DNA of 64,000 nucleotides from the NCBI GenBank assembly GCA_963847965.1, contig CAWKCG010000041.1:58421-122420 (forward strand), given 5' to 3'. This document shows, one piece after another, positions 26,477 through 35,601 of the stretch (position 1 is its first letter; each line of letters starts with the position of its first letter). The DNA comes from Palsa-504 sp963847965 (GTDB lineage: Bacteria > Actinomycetota > Actinomycetes > Streptosporangiales > Streptosporangiaceae). Position numbers and translations under genes: made by a program. A model generated the notes under the pieces. It worked only from the letters and a program-made list of their open reading frames with translations. It did no database searches and was not told the DNA's origin.

Positions 26477-27523
26477 GTGATGCGCCGCCGGGTCAGCATC
26501 GCGACCGTCGCCATAGCCGGCAGGTTGCTCGTCGGCTGCGTCCTGGTTACCGGATGCGGATCGGCGAACTCCGGACCGTCGATCACCCTCTACAACGGTC
26601 AGCACGAGCAGACCACCGACGGGCTGGTGTCCGCGTTCGAGCAGAAGACCGGGATCACCGTCAACGTCCGCAACGACGACGAGGACACCCTGGCGAACCT
26701 CATCGCGCTGCAGGGTTCGAACTCCCCGGCGGACGTCATCTACACCGAGAACTCGCCCGCGCTGGAGTTCCTTCAGGGAAAGGGCTTGCTGGCCCCGGTG
26801 AGCGCGAGCACCCTGTCGCGCGTCCCGGCCAGGTACAGCTCACCCCAGGGGGACTGGGTAGGGGTTTCCGCGCGGGTCAGCGTGATCATCTACAACCCGT
26901 CGCTGATCTCCAGGAGCCAGCTTCCGACCAGCGTGCTGCAGCTTGCCGACCCGAAGTACCAGGGCAAGCTCGCCTTCGCCGCCGGGGAGACCGACTTCCA
27001 GCCGATCGTTACCTCGGTGATCAGAACCTACGGCCAGGCGGCGGCGCTGCGCTGGCTTGACGGCATCAAGGCGAACGCGGCGAGCCATATCGTCCCGGAC
27101 AACGAGACGATCGCCTATGAGGTGAACCGCGGCCAGGTGGCCTTCGGCGTCATCAACCAGTACTACTGGTACCGGCTGAAAGCGGAGATGGGCGCGTCGG
27201 CGATGCACTCGCAGCTCGCCTACTTCGCCCCGCATGACCCGGGCTACGTGCTCGACGTCTCCGGCGCGGCGGTGTTGAAGTCGAGCAAGCACCAGGTGGC
27301 CGCCCAGGAGTTCCTCGCCTTCCTGGTCAGCCAGCAGGGCCAGGACATCATCGCCCGCGCGGCGGGCAACGAGCAGAGCTACGAGTACCCGCTCGCGTCC
27401 GGAGTGACGACGTCGGCCCCGGAAACGCCGTTCGACCAGCTCCAGCCGAACTCGATCACGATTGCCGATCTCGGCGACGGATCGGCGGCCATCGCCCTGC
27501 TGCGCCAGGCGGGACTGCTGTGA
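26477..27523 (+). CDS. Fe(3+) ABC transporter, substrate-binding lipoprotein
   Basis: About 348 residues of the ferric-iron-binding (FbpA/AfuA-like, SBP type 1) family. A lipoprotein signal peptide runs MRRRVSIATVAIAG... to lipobox LVTGC. The mature part shows SITLYNGQHEQTTDGLVSAFEQKTGI and DVIYTENSPALEFLQGKGLL, a YW/YY cluster near NQYYWYR suited to the metal-binding tyrosines, and GVVNQ-like FGVINQYY. GGGGAGG precedes GTG 26477 by nine bases; ATG 26480 is equally possible. An iron box lies upstream; the permease starts 26 bases after its stop. Confidence 0.85.
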   Translation: MMRRRVSIATVAIAGRLLVGCVLVTGCGSANSGPSITLYNGQHEQTTDGLVSAFEQKTGITVNVRNDDEDTLANLIALQGSNSPADVIYTENSPALEFLQGKGLLAPVSASTLSRVPARYSSPQGDWVGVSARVSVIIYNPSLISRSQLPTSVLQLADPKYQGKLAFAAGETDFQPIVTSVIRTYGQAAALRWLDGIKANAASHIVPDNETIAYEVNRGQVAFGVINQYYWYRLKAEMGASAMHSQLAYFAPHDPGYVLDVSGAAVLKSSKHQVAAQEFLAFLVSQQGQDIIARAAGNEQSYEYPLASGVTTSAPETPFDQLQPNSITIADLGDGSAAIALLRQAGLL

Positions 27524-27548
27524 GCCATCCGACGGGCAGGCGCCGCTG

Positions 27549-29144
27549 ATGGCCGCGACGGGGACGCTCGCTGATCGCCAGGGCACGCCGGCTGTTCCCT
27601 CCTCGCGGCGCGCCCGCCGCCCGGTGGCCCTGCTCACGGTCAGCTACCTGGTGGCCGCGGTCCTCGCGCTGCCGCTGGTCTTCCTGCTGATCGAGGCCCG
27701 CGGCGCCGGAGCCTCGGCGGTGGCGCACCTGATCTTCCGGCCGCTGACCGGCTCGCTGCTGTGGAATACCGTCCGGCTCACCGTCGTGGTCACCGCCGCG
27801 TGCGCGGTGGTCGGGACCCTCGCCGCGTGGTGCGTCGAGCGGACCGACCTGCCGGGTCGCCGGGCGCTGGCCGTGCTCGTGGTGGTGCCGCTGGCGATCC
27901 CCGACTTCGTGGTCAGTTTCGGCTGGAACTCTCTGTGGACCTGGGCGCAGGGCTTCCGCGGCGCGGTCATCGTCATGACCCTGGCCGTTTACCCGCTGGT
28001 ATACCTGCCGGTGGCGGCGAGCCTGCGCAGCGCCGATCCCGGCCAGGAGGAGGTGGCCAGGGCCCTGGGCTCCGGCCGGGTCCGCACCTTCGTCCGGATC
28101 ACGCTCGGCCAGGCCAAGGGCGCCATCGCGGGCGGCTGCCTGCTGGTTGCGCTGGTCCTGCTGGCCGAGTACGGAGCGTTCGAGATCCTCGGGTACCAGA
28201 CCTTCACCACCGAGATCTTCAGCGAGTTCAACGGCTACAGCTTCGCCGCCTCCTGCGCTCTCTCCCTAGTGCTCGTCCTGCTCAGCATGCTCGTCCTGGC
28301 CGCCGACGGCCTGCTCCCCGGCCGGGGCCGGGTCGCCAGGTCAGGCCCGCTGACCCAGCGAGTCAGCCCGCCCCAGCGGCTGGGGCGGGCACGCTGGGCG
28401 GTGCTGGCCCTGTTCGCCGCGCTGATCCTGCTGGCGCTCGGCGTCCCGGTCGGGGCGGCCCTCTACTGGATGGCCGACGGCCTTCCCCCTGCGCTGTCCG
28501 GTGGGGCCAACGTCTCGCTGCTGGACGCCGCCGGCCACACGGCGGCCTACAGCGGGGCCGCGGCGGCCCTGGCCACGGCCATGGCGTTCCCGGTGGCCAT
28601 GCTCGCCATCCGGCACAGCGGGAGGATGCGGCATCTCCTCGAGCGCAGTACCTACCTGGTCTTGGGCATGCCGGGAGTGGTCATCGCCTTCGCCCTGTCC
28701 TACTTCTCCGAGCGTTACGCGGCCGGGTTCGGGTACGGGACGTCGATGCTGCTCATCGCCTGCTACGCGATCATGTTCTTCCCGCTGGCGCTGGTCGGGG
28801 TCAAGGCGTCGCTGGTCAGGGCCCCGGTCAGCCTCGACGAGGTGGCCAGGTCGCTGGGCCAGCGCAGGCTGGCCGTGCTGTTCCGGGTCACCCTGAGGCT
28901 CGCCGGGCCGGGCCTGGTCGCCGCGTTCTGCCTGGTGTTCCTGTCCGCGGTCACCGAGCTGACCGCCACCTTGCTGCTGATCCCCACCGGGACGCAGACC
29001 CTGGCCACGCAGTTCTGGGTCTACGAAACCAACCTCTCCTACAGCCAGGCCGCCCCGTTCGCCCTGGTGATGATCATCGTCGCGGCCGTGCCCAGCATTG
29101 TCCTGGGCCGGTTCTTCAACCGCACCGCCCAGGCGCAAGGATGA
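27549..29144 (+). CDS. Fe(3+) ABC transporter permease (fused two-domain)
   Basis: A 531-residue FbpB/AfuB-type permease with two complete ABC membrane domains in one chain, each carrying an EAA-type loop: EEVARALGSGRVRTFVRITL in the first and DEVARSLGQRRLAVLFRVTL in the second, about 270 residues later. About twelve hydrophobic helices are evident. ATG 27549 is chosen since it gives a short cytoplasmic N-terminus before the first helix. The second gene of an iron-transport operon, followed four bases later by the ATPase gene. Confidence 0.9.
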   Translation: MAATGTLADRQGTPAVPSSRRARRPVALLTVSYLVAAVLALPLVFLLIEARGAGASAVAHLIFRPLTGSLLWNTVRLTVVVTAACAVVGTLAAWCVERTDLPGRRALAVLVVVPLAIPDFVVSFGWNSLWTWAQGFRGAVIVMTLAVYPLVYLPVAASLRSADPGQEEVARALGSGRVRTFVRITLGQAKGAIAGGCLLVALVLLAEYGAFEILGYQTFTTEIFSEFNGYSFAASCALSLVLVLLSMLVLAADGLLPGRGRVARSGPLTQRVSPPQRLGRARWAVLALFAALILLALGVPVGAALYWMADGLPPALSGGANVSLLDAAGHTAAYSGAAAALATAMAFPVAMLAIRHSGRMRHLLERSTYLVLGMPGVVIAFALSYFSERYAAGFGYGTSMLLIACYAIMFFPLALVGVKASLVRAPVSLDEVARSLGQRRLAVLFRVTLRLAGPGLVAAFCLVFLSAVTELTATLLLIPTGTQTLATQFWVYETNLSYSQAAPFALVMIIVAAVPSIVLGRFFNRTAQAQG

Positions 29145-29148
29145 AGGC

Positions 29149-30189
29149 ATGCGGGACGTCGCGGTAACCGGCCTGCGCAAGGCGTTCGGCGCCCACCAGG
29201 TCCTGACCGGCGTTGACCTCGACGTGCCCGCCGGGTCCCTGACCGCCATCCTCGGCCCGTCCGGCAGCGGGAAGACCACGCTGCTGCGGCTGATGGCCGG
29301 TTTCGAGCGCGCCGACGCAGGCACGATCAGGATCGGCGACGTCGTGGTCGACGGCCCAGGCGTCTTCGTCGCGCCGGAACGGCGCCGCATCGGCTACGTC
29401 CCGCAGGAAGGCAGCCTGTTCCCGCACCTGACGGTGCAGGCCAACGTCGGTTTCGGCCTGCCCGCCCGGGAACGCCGGGGCGGCAAGGTCGCGGAGCTGC
29501 TGGAGATGGTGGGCCTGGGCGGGCTCGGCCACCGGTACCCGCACCAGCTCTCCGGCGGCCAGCAGCAGCGGGTCGCGCTGGCCCGGGCCCTGGCCATCGA
29601 GCCCGCGGTGGTTCTGCTCGACGAGCCGTTCGCGTCGCTGGACGCCCACCTGCGGGCCAGCGTCCGCGCCGATGTCCAGGACATCTTCCGCCGCGCGGGG
29701 ACCACGGCCATCCTGGTGACCCACGACCAGGACGAGGCCCTGTCCACCGCCGACCGGGTTGCGGCGCTGCGCGACGGGAAGATCGCGCAGTACGCGGCGC
29801 CCGAGGAACTCTACGCCCGGCCCGCCGACGCCGACCTGGCCGGCTTCATCGGAGACGCGAACCTGCTTGAGGGAGTGGCCAGCGCAGGCGTGGTGAAGAC
29901 GCGGCTCGGCCGCCTGCCGCTGGACGACGGCGAGCGCGTCCCAGCGGGGCAGGTCACGGTCCTGGTCCGGCCCGAGCAGATCGAGCTCGGACCCGGCGAG
30001 GATGGCGTGCCCGGCCGCGTTACGTCGTACCGTTATCACGGCCACGACGCCGTCCTCCGCGTGCAGCCCGAGGACGACGCCGCAGGCCAGCAGATAATCG
30101 TCCGCGTGGTCGGCGGGCCTTACCTGCCGCCAGGCTCGCCCGTGACGCTCCGCGTCCGGGGCCCGGTCCTCGCCTGGCCGCGCGACTAG
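29149..30189 (+). CDS. Fe(3+) ABC transporter ATP-binding protein
   Basis: About 346 residues. Walker A GPSGSGKTT, Q-loop GYVPQEGSLFPHL, signature LSGGQQQRVALARAL, Walker B AVVLLDEPFASLD, switch VTHDQDEAL. The C-terminal 110 residues are a TOBE/OB-type regulatory domain (VTVLVRPEQIELGPGEDG). ATG 29149 fits the family start (MRDVAVTGLRKAFGAHQVL) and lies just after the permease stop. It energises the permease; the operon is expected to be de-repressed on iron starvation. Confidence 0.95.
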   Translation: MRDVAVTGLRKAFGAHQVLTGVDLDVPAGSLTAILGPSGSGKTTLLRLMAGFERADAGTIRIGDVVVDGPGVFVAPERRRIGYVPQEGSLFPHLTVQANVGFGLPARERRGGKVAELLEMVGLGGLGHRYPHQLSGGQQQRVALARALAIEPAVVLLDEPFASLDAHLRASVRADVQDIFRRAGTTAILVTHDQDEALSTADRVAALRDGKIAQYAAPEELYARPADADLAGFIGDANLLEGVASAGVVKTRLGRLPLDDGERVPAGQVTVLVRPEQIELGPGEDGVPGRVTSYRYHGHDAVLRVQPEDDAAGQQIIVRVVGGPYLPPGSPVTLRVRGPVLAWPRD

Positions 30190-30290
30190 CCGAAGGAGCC
30201 CGCGCGGCTTCTTCCGGCACGTTTGCGATGGCCGGCCAGAACTGGAAGGCTTGCGCCTGTTGTCCGGCCGGCTAGTCCGCGGGGGTCCCC

Positions 30291-31208
30291 ATGACGGCGC
30301 GTGCCCGGTGGCCGGCGGTTCGCCTGGCCAGCCTCGCCTGCGGGATGATCATGCTCGTCTGCGCGGCGCTGGTGCTTTCCGCGCCCTCGTCGGCGGCGAG
30401 CCTCGCCCGGCCGGACGCGCGCGCGGCCGCGGCGGGCCCCAGCGACGTGCAGGCCGAGGCGGCCGCCCTCGCCGACGCCTCCGACGGCACGGTGCTATGG
30501 AGCCGTGGCCTGAACACCGAACGCCCGATCGGCAGCATCACCAAGGTGATGACCGCGGTCGTGGTGCTCGACTCCGGGGACCTCGACCGGCTGATCACCG
30601 TCCCGACCGCGGCGGTGGACTACGCGAACGACAACGACGCCAGCACCGCGGGCCTGCACCCGGGGGACACGCTGACCGCGACCCAGCTCCTGGCTGCGCT
30701 GCTGCTTCCCTCGGGGAGCGATGCCGCCTACACCCTGGCCTCGGCCTACGGCCCGGGCATCCCGGCGTTCGTCGCCAAGATGAACGCCACCGCCGAGGCG
30801 CTGGGCCTGAACCGCACGCACTTCAGCAACTTCGACGGGCTCCCTTATCCGTCCGAGTGGTCGACGTACTCGACTCCGGCCGACCTGATCACGCTCGGCC
30901 GCTTCGCCATGCAGTCGGCGGTCTTCCGCTCGATCGTAGACAAGCGCACCTACCGGGTCTCCGCCGGATCCGGGCACCACGCGTACGTATGGCAGAACAC
31001 CGACCCGCTGCTCGGCGTCTACCCAGGCGCGATCGGGATCAAGACCGGGTACACCCAGGCCGCGGGGCACTGCCTGCTGTTCGAGGCGACGCGGGACGGC
31101 CGCTCGTTCATCGGCGTCACCCTCGATAGCCCCGGCGTCGGCACCACCGTCAACGGCGACGACCCGACCCGCATCCTGAACTGGGCCTTCAGCCTTCCAG
31201 GAAGCTGA
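30291..31208 (+). CDS. D-alanyl-D-alanine carboxypeptidase (S11 family)
   Basis: A 305-residue secreted low-molecular-weight penicillin-binding protein that trims peptidoglycan stem peptides. N-terminal signal sequence with a hydrophobic core (LASLACGMIMLVCAALVLSA). Active-site SITK at about 82-85, SGSD at 141-144 in place of the common SGN, and KTG in IGIKTGYTQ near 245. There is no C-terminal membrane anchor. The SxN asparagine is replaced by Ser/Asp, which is seen in some actinobacterial relatives. It starts about 100 bases after the iron operon and is probably a separate unit. Confidence 0.9.
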   Translation: MTARARWPAVRLASLACGMIMLVCAALVLSAPSSAASLARPDARAAAAGPSDVQAEAAALADASDGTVLWSRGLNTERPIGSITKVMTAVVVLDSGDLDRLITVPTAAVDYANDNDASTAGLHPGDTLTATQLLAALLLPSGSDAAYTLASAYGPGIPAFVAKMNATAEALGLNRTHFSNFDGLPYPSEWSTYSTPADLITLGRFAMQSAVFRSIVDKRTYRVSAGSGHHAYVWQNTDPLLGVYPGAIGIKTGYTQAAGHCLLFEATRDGRSFIGVTLDSPGVGTTVNGDDPTRILNWAFSLPGS

Positions 31209-31223
31209 GCACCGGGCCATCCG

Positions 31224-31683
31224 ATGGTCCCGGGTTTCCCCAGTTACGCGGCTGATGCTGCCCGGACAGTGTGCGTTCGGATCCCTCTGCCCGGCCACCT
31301 CCGGCACGGAGAGCGGCGGCGCCTACACCGAGCAGTACGCCAACGACGGTTACACTCACGTCGCCGGGCTGAACACGCCTCCGGCCGCACTCACGATCTC
31401 GATCGGGGACATCCCCGCGGCTGGCACCTATACCCTCACGATCTTCTACGAGAACAACATCGGCAGCGACGGACTCACCGAGCCCCGTGACATGAACCTG
31501 CTGGTCAACGGGAACCTGGTCGGCGTGCTCGACTTCGCCGTCACCAGCAGCTGGTATGAGACGGCCTCGAAGTCCACCATTGAGAGCGTCCAGGTTCCTT
31601 CGGGCCTCAGCACTTTCGCTATCGCCTGCCGGTCCGGCGACTCCTGCCACGTCAACCTGTGGAAGATCAAGCTGTCGCAGTAG
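31224..31683 (+). pseudogene. Carbohydrate-binding-module (CBM35/6-like) fragment
   Basis: A beta-sandwich domain without signal peptide or catalytic part: GAYTEQYANDGYTHVAG, LTIFYENNIGSDGL, LLVNGNLVGVLDFA and a final HVNLWKIKLS are typical of CBM6/35-type modules. The continuous frame starts at ATG 31255. The expected first strand (SYAADAA) occurs just upstream in another frame, implying a one-base change near 31265. Most likely the tail of a lost glycosidase; it could still be made as a small protein. Next to another remnant. Confidence 0.5.
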
Positions 31684-31880
31684 CCGCGGAGCGCGCCGGG
31701 GCCGTTCGTGGGCTGCGGGAGCGCGGTCGCGACGCGGAACGGCTGGTTTCCGTGTGCACGGGCGCGTTCCTGCTCGCCGAGGCGGGCCTGCTGGGCGGGC
31801 GCCGGGTGACCACCCACTGGGCGTACTGCGCGGCGCTGGCCGCCAGGTTCCCCGAGGTCACCGCCCGGCCTGATGCCGTG
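31683..31880 (+). pseudogene. GlxA-type AraC regulator fragment (DJ-1/PfpI part)
   Basis: About 65 codons read ERLVSVCTGAFLLAEAGLLGGRRVTTHWAYC and ARFPEVTARPDAV, the centre of the DJ-1/PfpI-like domain of GlxA-family regulators, with its nucleophile-elbow cysteine. Both the start of that domain and the AraC helix-turn-helix are absent, so it is a fragment. It lies between the CBM piece and the P-loop gene. Confidence 0.65.
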
Positions 31881-31921
31881 ACCCGCGGCGTACTTCGTGA
31901 GATTGGCCCTAATCTTGGCTG

Positions 31922-32440
31922 GTGAGCACCTGCACGGCTGAGGGCGTCCTGCTGACCGGGGTCTACGGGTCGGGGAAGAGCTCGGTGGCCCAGGAGATCG
32001 CCTACCTGCTCGAGCAACGGGGCGAGCCATACGCGCTGCTCGACCTGGACTATCTCAGCTGGGGCGGCACCGGCACCGGCGATCGCGCCGCCGAATTCGG
32101 GTTGATGCTGCAGAACCTGGCCGCGGTGGCGGCGAACTACCGCAGGGCCGGGATCCGGCTATTCGTGCTCGCCTACTTTGTCCGCAGCCACGGCGAGGTG
32201 ACCGGCGTCCGGGAGGCACTGGGGCTGCCGCTCCGGGTGGTGCGCCTGGAGGTTCCGCTGCCCGATATCGAGCGGCGGCTGTCCGGCGACGTCACCAGCG
32301 GCCGCCGCGACGATCTGCGTGAGGCGGCGGCAGCGATCGCAGGAGCGGAGGGTACCGGCGTCGAGGATGCGGTCATCGGCAATGACCGTCCCGTCGGCGT
32401 CGTAGCACAGGATGTGATGACCTTCCTCGGATGGTTGTAG
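31922..32440 (+). CDS. P-loop NTPase / small-molecule kinase-like protein
   Basis: About 172 residues. Walker A GVYGSGKSS at about residues 13-21, then LLDLDYLSWGG, an AAA/kinase-like pattern, and a C-terminal arginine-rich lid (DIERRLSGDVTSGRRDD). It resembles APS-kinase or shikimate-kinase-like nucleotide kinases, but no specific substrate motif is visible. GTG 31922 start. Directly behind the remnants and about 100 bases before the PadR gene. Confidence 0.7.
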   Translation: MSTCTAEGVLLTGVYGSGKSSVAQEIAYLLEQRGEPYALLDLDYLSWGGTGTGDRAAEFGLMLQNLAAVAANYRRAGIRLFVLAYFVRSHGEVTGVREALGLPLRVVRLEVPLPDIERRLSGDVTSGRRDDLREAAAAIAGAEGTGVEDAVIGNDRPVGVVAQDVMTFLGWL

Positions 32441-32488
32441 GTCTCCTGATTAGCGCCGCGGAGCCGACTGCTGACTTGAGATTTCCTC

Positions 32489-32505
32489 CGCGCCAAAATG
32501 GCGCG
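32489..32505. promoter_or_regulatory. Candidate operator before the PadR gene
   Basis: CGCGCCA (32489-32495) and TGGCGCG (32499-32505) form a perfect inverted repeat around AAA, 33 bases upstream of the PadR start. PadR repressors commonly autoregulate through such sites. A role is inferred from symmetry and place only. Confidence 0.4.
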
Positions 32506-32537
32506 GGCACCCTACTCCCATCTGTATCGTGTTCTGC

Positions 32538-32882
32538 ATGGTACCTGGTGGAGCTGCTAACCTGCTGGCTCAGATGCGGCGGGGTGCGATCGAGTTCTGC
32601 GTCCTCGCGCTGCTGCGCGATGAGGAACGGTACGGCCTTGAACTATCCCGCACGCTCGCGGCTGATGGCCTGGTGACGAGCGAGGGAACGATGTATCCGC
32701 TGCTGGCCCGGCTGCGGCAGGACGGGCTCGTCGAGACCTCATGGCACGAGTCGCCGCAGGGACCGCCCCGCCGCTACTACCGGTTGACCGCAGACGGCCG
32801 CGACGCGCTCGATGCCTTCACCGTGCAGTGGCAGCAGTTCCGCGACGCCGTCGACAGCCTGCTGGATGGGGGGCGAGCCTGA
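32538..32882 (+). CDS. PadR-family transcriptional regulator
   Basis: About 114 residues with the winged-helix PadR fold: LLAQMRRGAIEFCVLALLRDEERYGLEL, then SEGTMYPLLARLRQDGLVETSW and the wing GPPRRYYRLTADGRDAL. ATG 32538 is chosen; GTG 32529 adds three residues. Its stop overlaps the ATG of the next gene by one base (TGATG). PadR genes coupled to HAAS/DUF1700-type membrane proteins are a standard arrangement, and here the downstream protein carries that domain. Confidence 0.9.
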   Translation: MVPGGAANLLAQMRRGAIEFCVLALLRDEERYGLELSRTLAADGLVTSEGTMYPLLARLRQDGLVETSWHESPQGPPRRYYRLTADGRDALDAFTVQWQQFRDAVDSLLDGGRA

Positions 32883-35545
32883 TGAGCGAGCCGAGCCCCG
32901 ATGCCATCGTGAGGGACTACTTCTCGCGCCTGAGGCGGGCCCTTGCCCCGCTGCCGAGGGCCCGCAGGGATCAGATCACGGACGACCTCATGGACCACGT
33001 CACCGCGGCGCGGGCCGGACTGGCCCACGAGTCGGCGGCGTCGGTGCGCGAGATCTTCGACCACCTCGGCCAGCCGGAGGACATCGCCGCCGAGGCACTC
33101 GCCGCCGAGGCGCTCACCGCCCCTATCCTCTCCTCCGCCCGCCGCAGACGCGGTCTGGCCCGGCTGACCAGGCGCTATGAGATCGTCTGGGTGGCCGCCG
33201 CCGTCCTCGGGCTGATGACCGGAGGAACGCTCGGCGTCGTCCTGTCCCTTTCTTCCCCGTCGGTCGGGGCCGAGACGGTCGCCCCGGCGGTGAACGTCGG
33301 GGGCTTCCCGACGGGGCTGGCCGTCGACGCGGCGACTGGCACCGTGTACGTCGCCGCCGGCCAGGCCAATGTTCTGTCGATGATCAACGGGAGTACCTGT
33401 AATGCATCGACCATCACCGGCTGCTCCTCGAGCACGGCGAGCGTGTCCACCGCGGGCCAGGACCCGATCGGCGTGGTCGTCGATGAGCAGACTCGAACCG
33501 TCTACGCGGTGAACGCCGGGTCGGACACGGTCGCGGTGATCAACGCTCGTACCTGCAACGCCATCGACCGAAGCGGCTGCGGGGCGAAGCCGACCCTGGT
33601 GAACGTGCCGGGCGGCCCTGAGTTCCTCGCCCTCGACAGCTCCACGAACACGATCTACGTCGCGGACACCAGCTCCGGGATGGTTTCCGTCATCAACGGC
33701 AACGCCTGTAACGCCCAGACCCCGAACGGGTGCCGGAACGCTCTCGCGTCGGTCGACGCCGGGCCTGGTGCCTTCCCGATCGCGGTCGACGGCGACACCA
33801 ACACCGTGTACGTCGGCACGAACACCGGTGTCGCGGTAATCGACGGCAGGACCTGCGACTCCGCGAACACGCGCGGCTGCTCCGCCCAGCCGGCGACCGT
33901 CCCGCTCGGCAACGGGGCCGCCGGCGTGGCCGTCGACGACGCAAATCACACCGTCTACGTCAGCGGTGAGGCAGGCACCGTCGGCGTCATCAACGCGGCG
34001 ACCTGCAACGGTACGGACACGGCCGGCTGCTCGGACAGCCCGCGCACGGTCAGCGTGGGGTCCGATCCGAGGGGCGACGCCTACGACCCGTCAACGGGCA
34101 CCGTCTACGTGACCAACGCGGGTTCCGATACGGTCTCGCTGCTCAACGCCTCGTCGTGCAGCGCCTCGGTCGCTACCGGGTGCTCGGCGGTACCCGGGTC
34201 ATTCCCCGTCGGCAGCAGCCCGCGGCGCATCGCGATCGACGGTGCGAACGGAACCATTTACGTCGTGAACACGGCCGGGAACACGGTGTCCGTCATCCGG
34301 GAGCAGTCCTGCAACGCGACCGATGTCCGGGGCTGCCCCAAGCAGGGCGCCGTTGGTGCGTCCGGCGGCTCTGTTGCGCCCGTCGCTAATAGCGGCCCGG
34401 CGGTGGATTCTGACTGTTCGCCGGTGACGTCGGCTTCTGCGTCCGGTGGTCCGGCTTCGACGCTGACCGACAGGTCGACCGAGGTGGCCAGCGGCACCGT
34501 GGCCGGGCACAGCTGGAGCCTGTGGTCAGCCAAGGGCCAGTCCGGCGCGACCGGGCTCGAAGACGCCGGCCTGGTCATCGACGACCATGCGTACGGCCTG
34601 TGCCCCGGCTTCCCCAACCCCGCCGAGCTGGAGCTGGCCGACCTCGGCCCGGTCGGCCTCGTCTACGGCGTGGTCGGCTACCCCGGCCTGGCCAAGGTCG
34701 ACCTGTACAGCAGCACCGTCGGTACCTTCAGCCGCGGCACCGCCCTGCCCTCGCCGGCGGTGCGCGTGGTGCACGGCGTGTCGTTCTTCATCGGCGCGCT
34801 GCCCCGCTCGGCCTGCGGCTACCCCTCCCTGGAACTCAACACGACGTCCGGTGCGGTGTCGGCAGAACACAACTTCGGCTTCGGCCACTGCACCGCAGGC
34901 CGGATCGTCCCGATCACCGCGAGCCAGGGCATCTGGCAGCTCCCGGCCGGCCAGTTCCCTGACAACTTCGGGAACCCGGGCGGTGCCGCGAGTGGCCCGG
35001 CGGTGGACTCGGATTGCTCGCCGGTGACGTCCGCTTCTGCGTCGGGTGGTCCGGCCGCCGGGCTGACCGGCAGGTCGACCGAGGTCGCCAGCGGGACCGT
35101 GGCCGGGCACGGCTGGAGCCTGTGGTCAGCTAAGGGCCAGTCCGGCGCGACCGGCCTCGAAGACGGCGGCCTGGTCATCGACGGCCATGCGTACGGCATG
35201 TGCCCCGGCTTCCCCAACCCCGCCGAGCTGGAGCTGGCCGACCTCGGTCCAAACGCGATCGTCTACGGCGTGATCGGCTACCCGGGCCTGGCCAAGGTCG
35301 ACCTGTACACCAGTACCGTCGGTACCTTCGCCACGGGTACACCCCTGCCCTCGCCGGCGGTGCGCGTGGTCGACGGCGTGTCGTTCTTCATCGGCGCCCT
35401 GCCCCGCTCAGCGTGCGACTATCCCTCCCTGGAGCTCAACACCGCGGCCAAGGGAGCCTCGTCGCAGCACAACCTCGGGTTCGGCCACTGCGTGGCCGGC
35501 CAGATCGTCCCGATCACCGCCAGCCAGGGCGCCTGGAGCGCGTGA
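32882..35545 (+). CDS. HAAS-domain membrane protein with seven-bladed YVTN propeller and a duplicated C-terminal domain
   Basis: An 887-residue protein. Residues 1-98: HAAS/DUF1700-like cytoplasmic domain (YFSRLRRALAPLPRARRDQI...). Residues 100-122: one transmembrane helix. Residues 125-500: seven YVTN-type blades (GTVYVAA, RTVYAVN, NTIYVAD and so on); each blade has the same C-x7-C pair ending in GC (for example CNAIDRSGC, CNGTDTAGC). From residue 505 two 200-residue copies of a cysteine-containing beta-rich domain follow, about 90% identical, created by an exact 600-bp tandem duplication. It is translationally tied to the PadR gene. Topology implies an extracytoplasmic sensor or adhesion surface with its cytoplasmic end on PadR; ligand unknown. 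Confidence 0.75.
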   Translation: MSEPSPDAIVRDYFSRLRRALAPLPRARRDQITDDLMDHVTAARAGLAHESAASVREIFDHLGQPEDIAAEALAAEALTAPILSSARRRRGLARLTRRYEIVWVAAAVLGLMTGGTLGVVLSLSSPSVGAETVAPAVNVGGFPTGLAVDAATGTVYVAAGQANVLSMINGSTCNASTITGCSSSTASVSTAGQDPIGVVVDEQTRTVYAVNAGSDTVAVINARTCNAIDRSGCGAKPTLVNVPGGPEFLALDSSTNTIYVADTSSGMVSVINGNACNAQTPNGCRNALASVDAGPGAFPIAVDGDTNTVYVGTNTGVAVIDGRTCDSANTRGCSAQPATVPLGNGAAGVAVDDANHTVYVSGEAGTVGVINAATCNGTDTAGCSDSPRTVSVGSDPRGDAYDPSTGTVYVTNAGSDTVSLLNASSCSASVATGCSAVPGSFPVGSSPRRIAIDGANGTIYVVNTAGNTVSVIREQSCNATDVRGCPKQGAVGASGGSVAPVANSGPAVDSDCSPVTSASASGGPASTLTDRSTEVASGTVAGHSWSLWSAKGQSGATGLEDAGLVIDDHAYGLCPGFPNPAELELADLGPVGLVYGVVGYPGLAKVDLYSSTVGTFSRGTALPSPAVRVVHGVSFFIGALPRSACGYPSLELNTTSGAVSAEHNFGFGHCTAGRIVPITASQGIWQLPAGQFPDNFGNPGGAASGPAVDSDCSPVTSASASGGPAAGLTGRSTEVASGTVAGHGWSLWSAKGQSGATGLEDGGLVIDGHAYGMCPGFPNPAELELADLGPNAIVYGVIGYPGLAKVDLYTSTVGTFATGTPLPSPAVRVVDGVSFFIGALPRSACDYPSLELNTAAKGASSQHNLGFGHCVAGQIVPITASQGAWSA
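34394..35545 (+). repeat. 600-bp tandem duplication in the propeller gene
   Basis: GGCCCGGCGGTGGA starts a copy at 34394 and another at 34994, exactly 600 bp apart; the second copy runs to the stop (about 550 bp). The copies differ at scattered, largely synonymous positions, so the duplication is not brand new but is younger than the gene. Cysteines VDSDCS, CPGFPNP, RSAC and FGHC are kept in both. Confidence 0.9.
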
Positions 35546-35566
35546 ACCGGGGCCCGAACGGGGGCC

Positions 35567-35601
35567 AGCCCTGATGGCGGAGCCCAGCCGCCATCAGGGC
35601 T
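35567..35601. terminator. Bidirectional terminator hairpin between convergent genes
   Basis: A perfect 14-base stem (AGCCCTGATGGCGG at 35567-35580 with CCGCCATCAGGGCT at 35588-35601) and a 7-base loop. It lies 21 bases after the propeller gene and 205 bases from the end of the convergent amidohydrolase gene. Very stable; no U-run, as is usual in high-GC actinomycetes. Confidence 0.8.
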
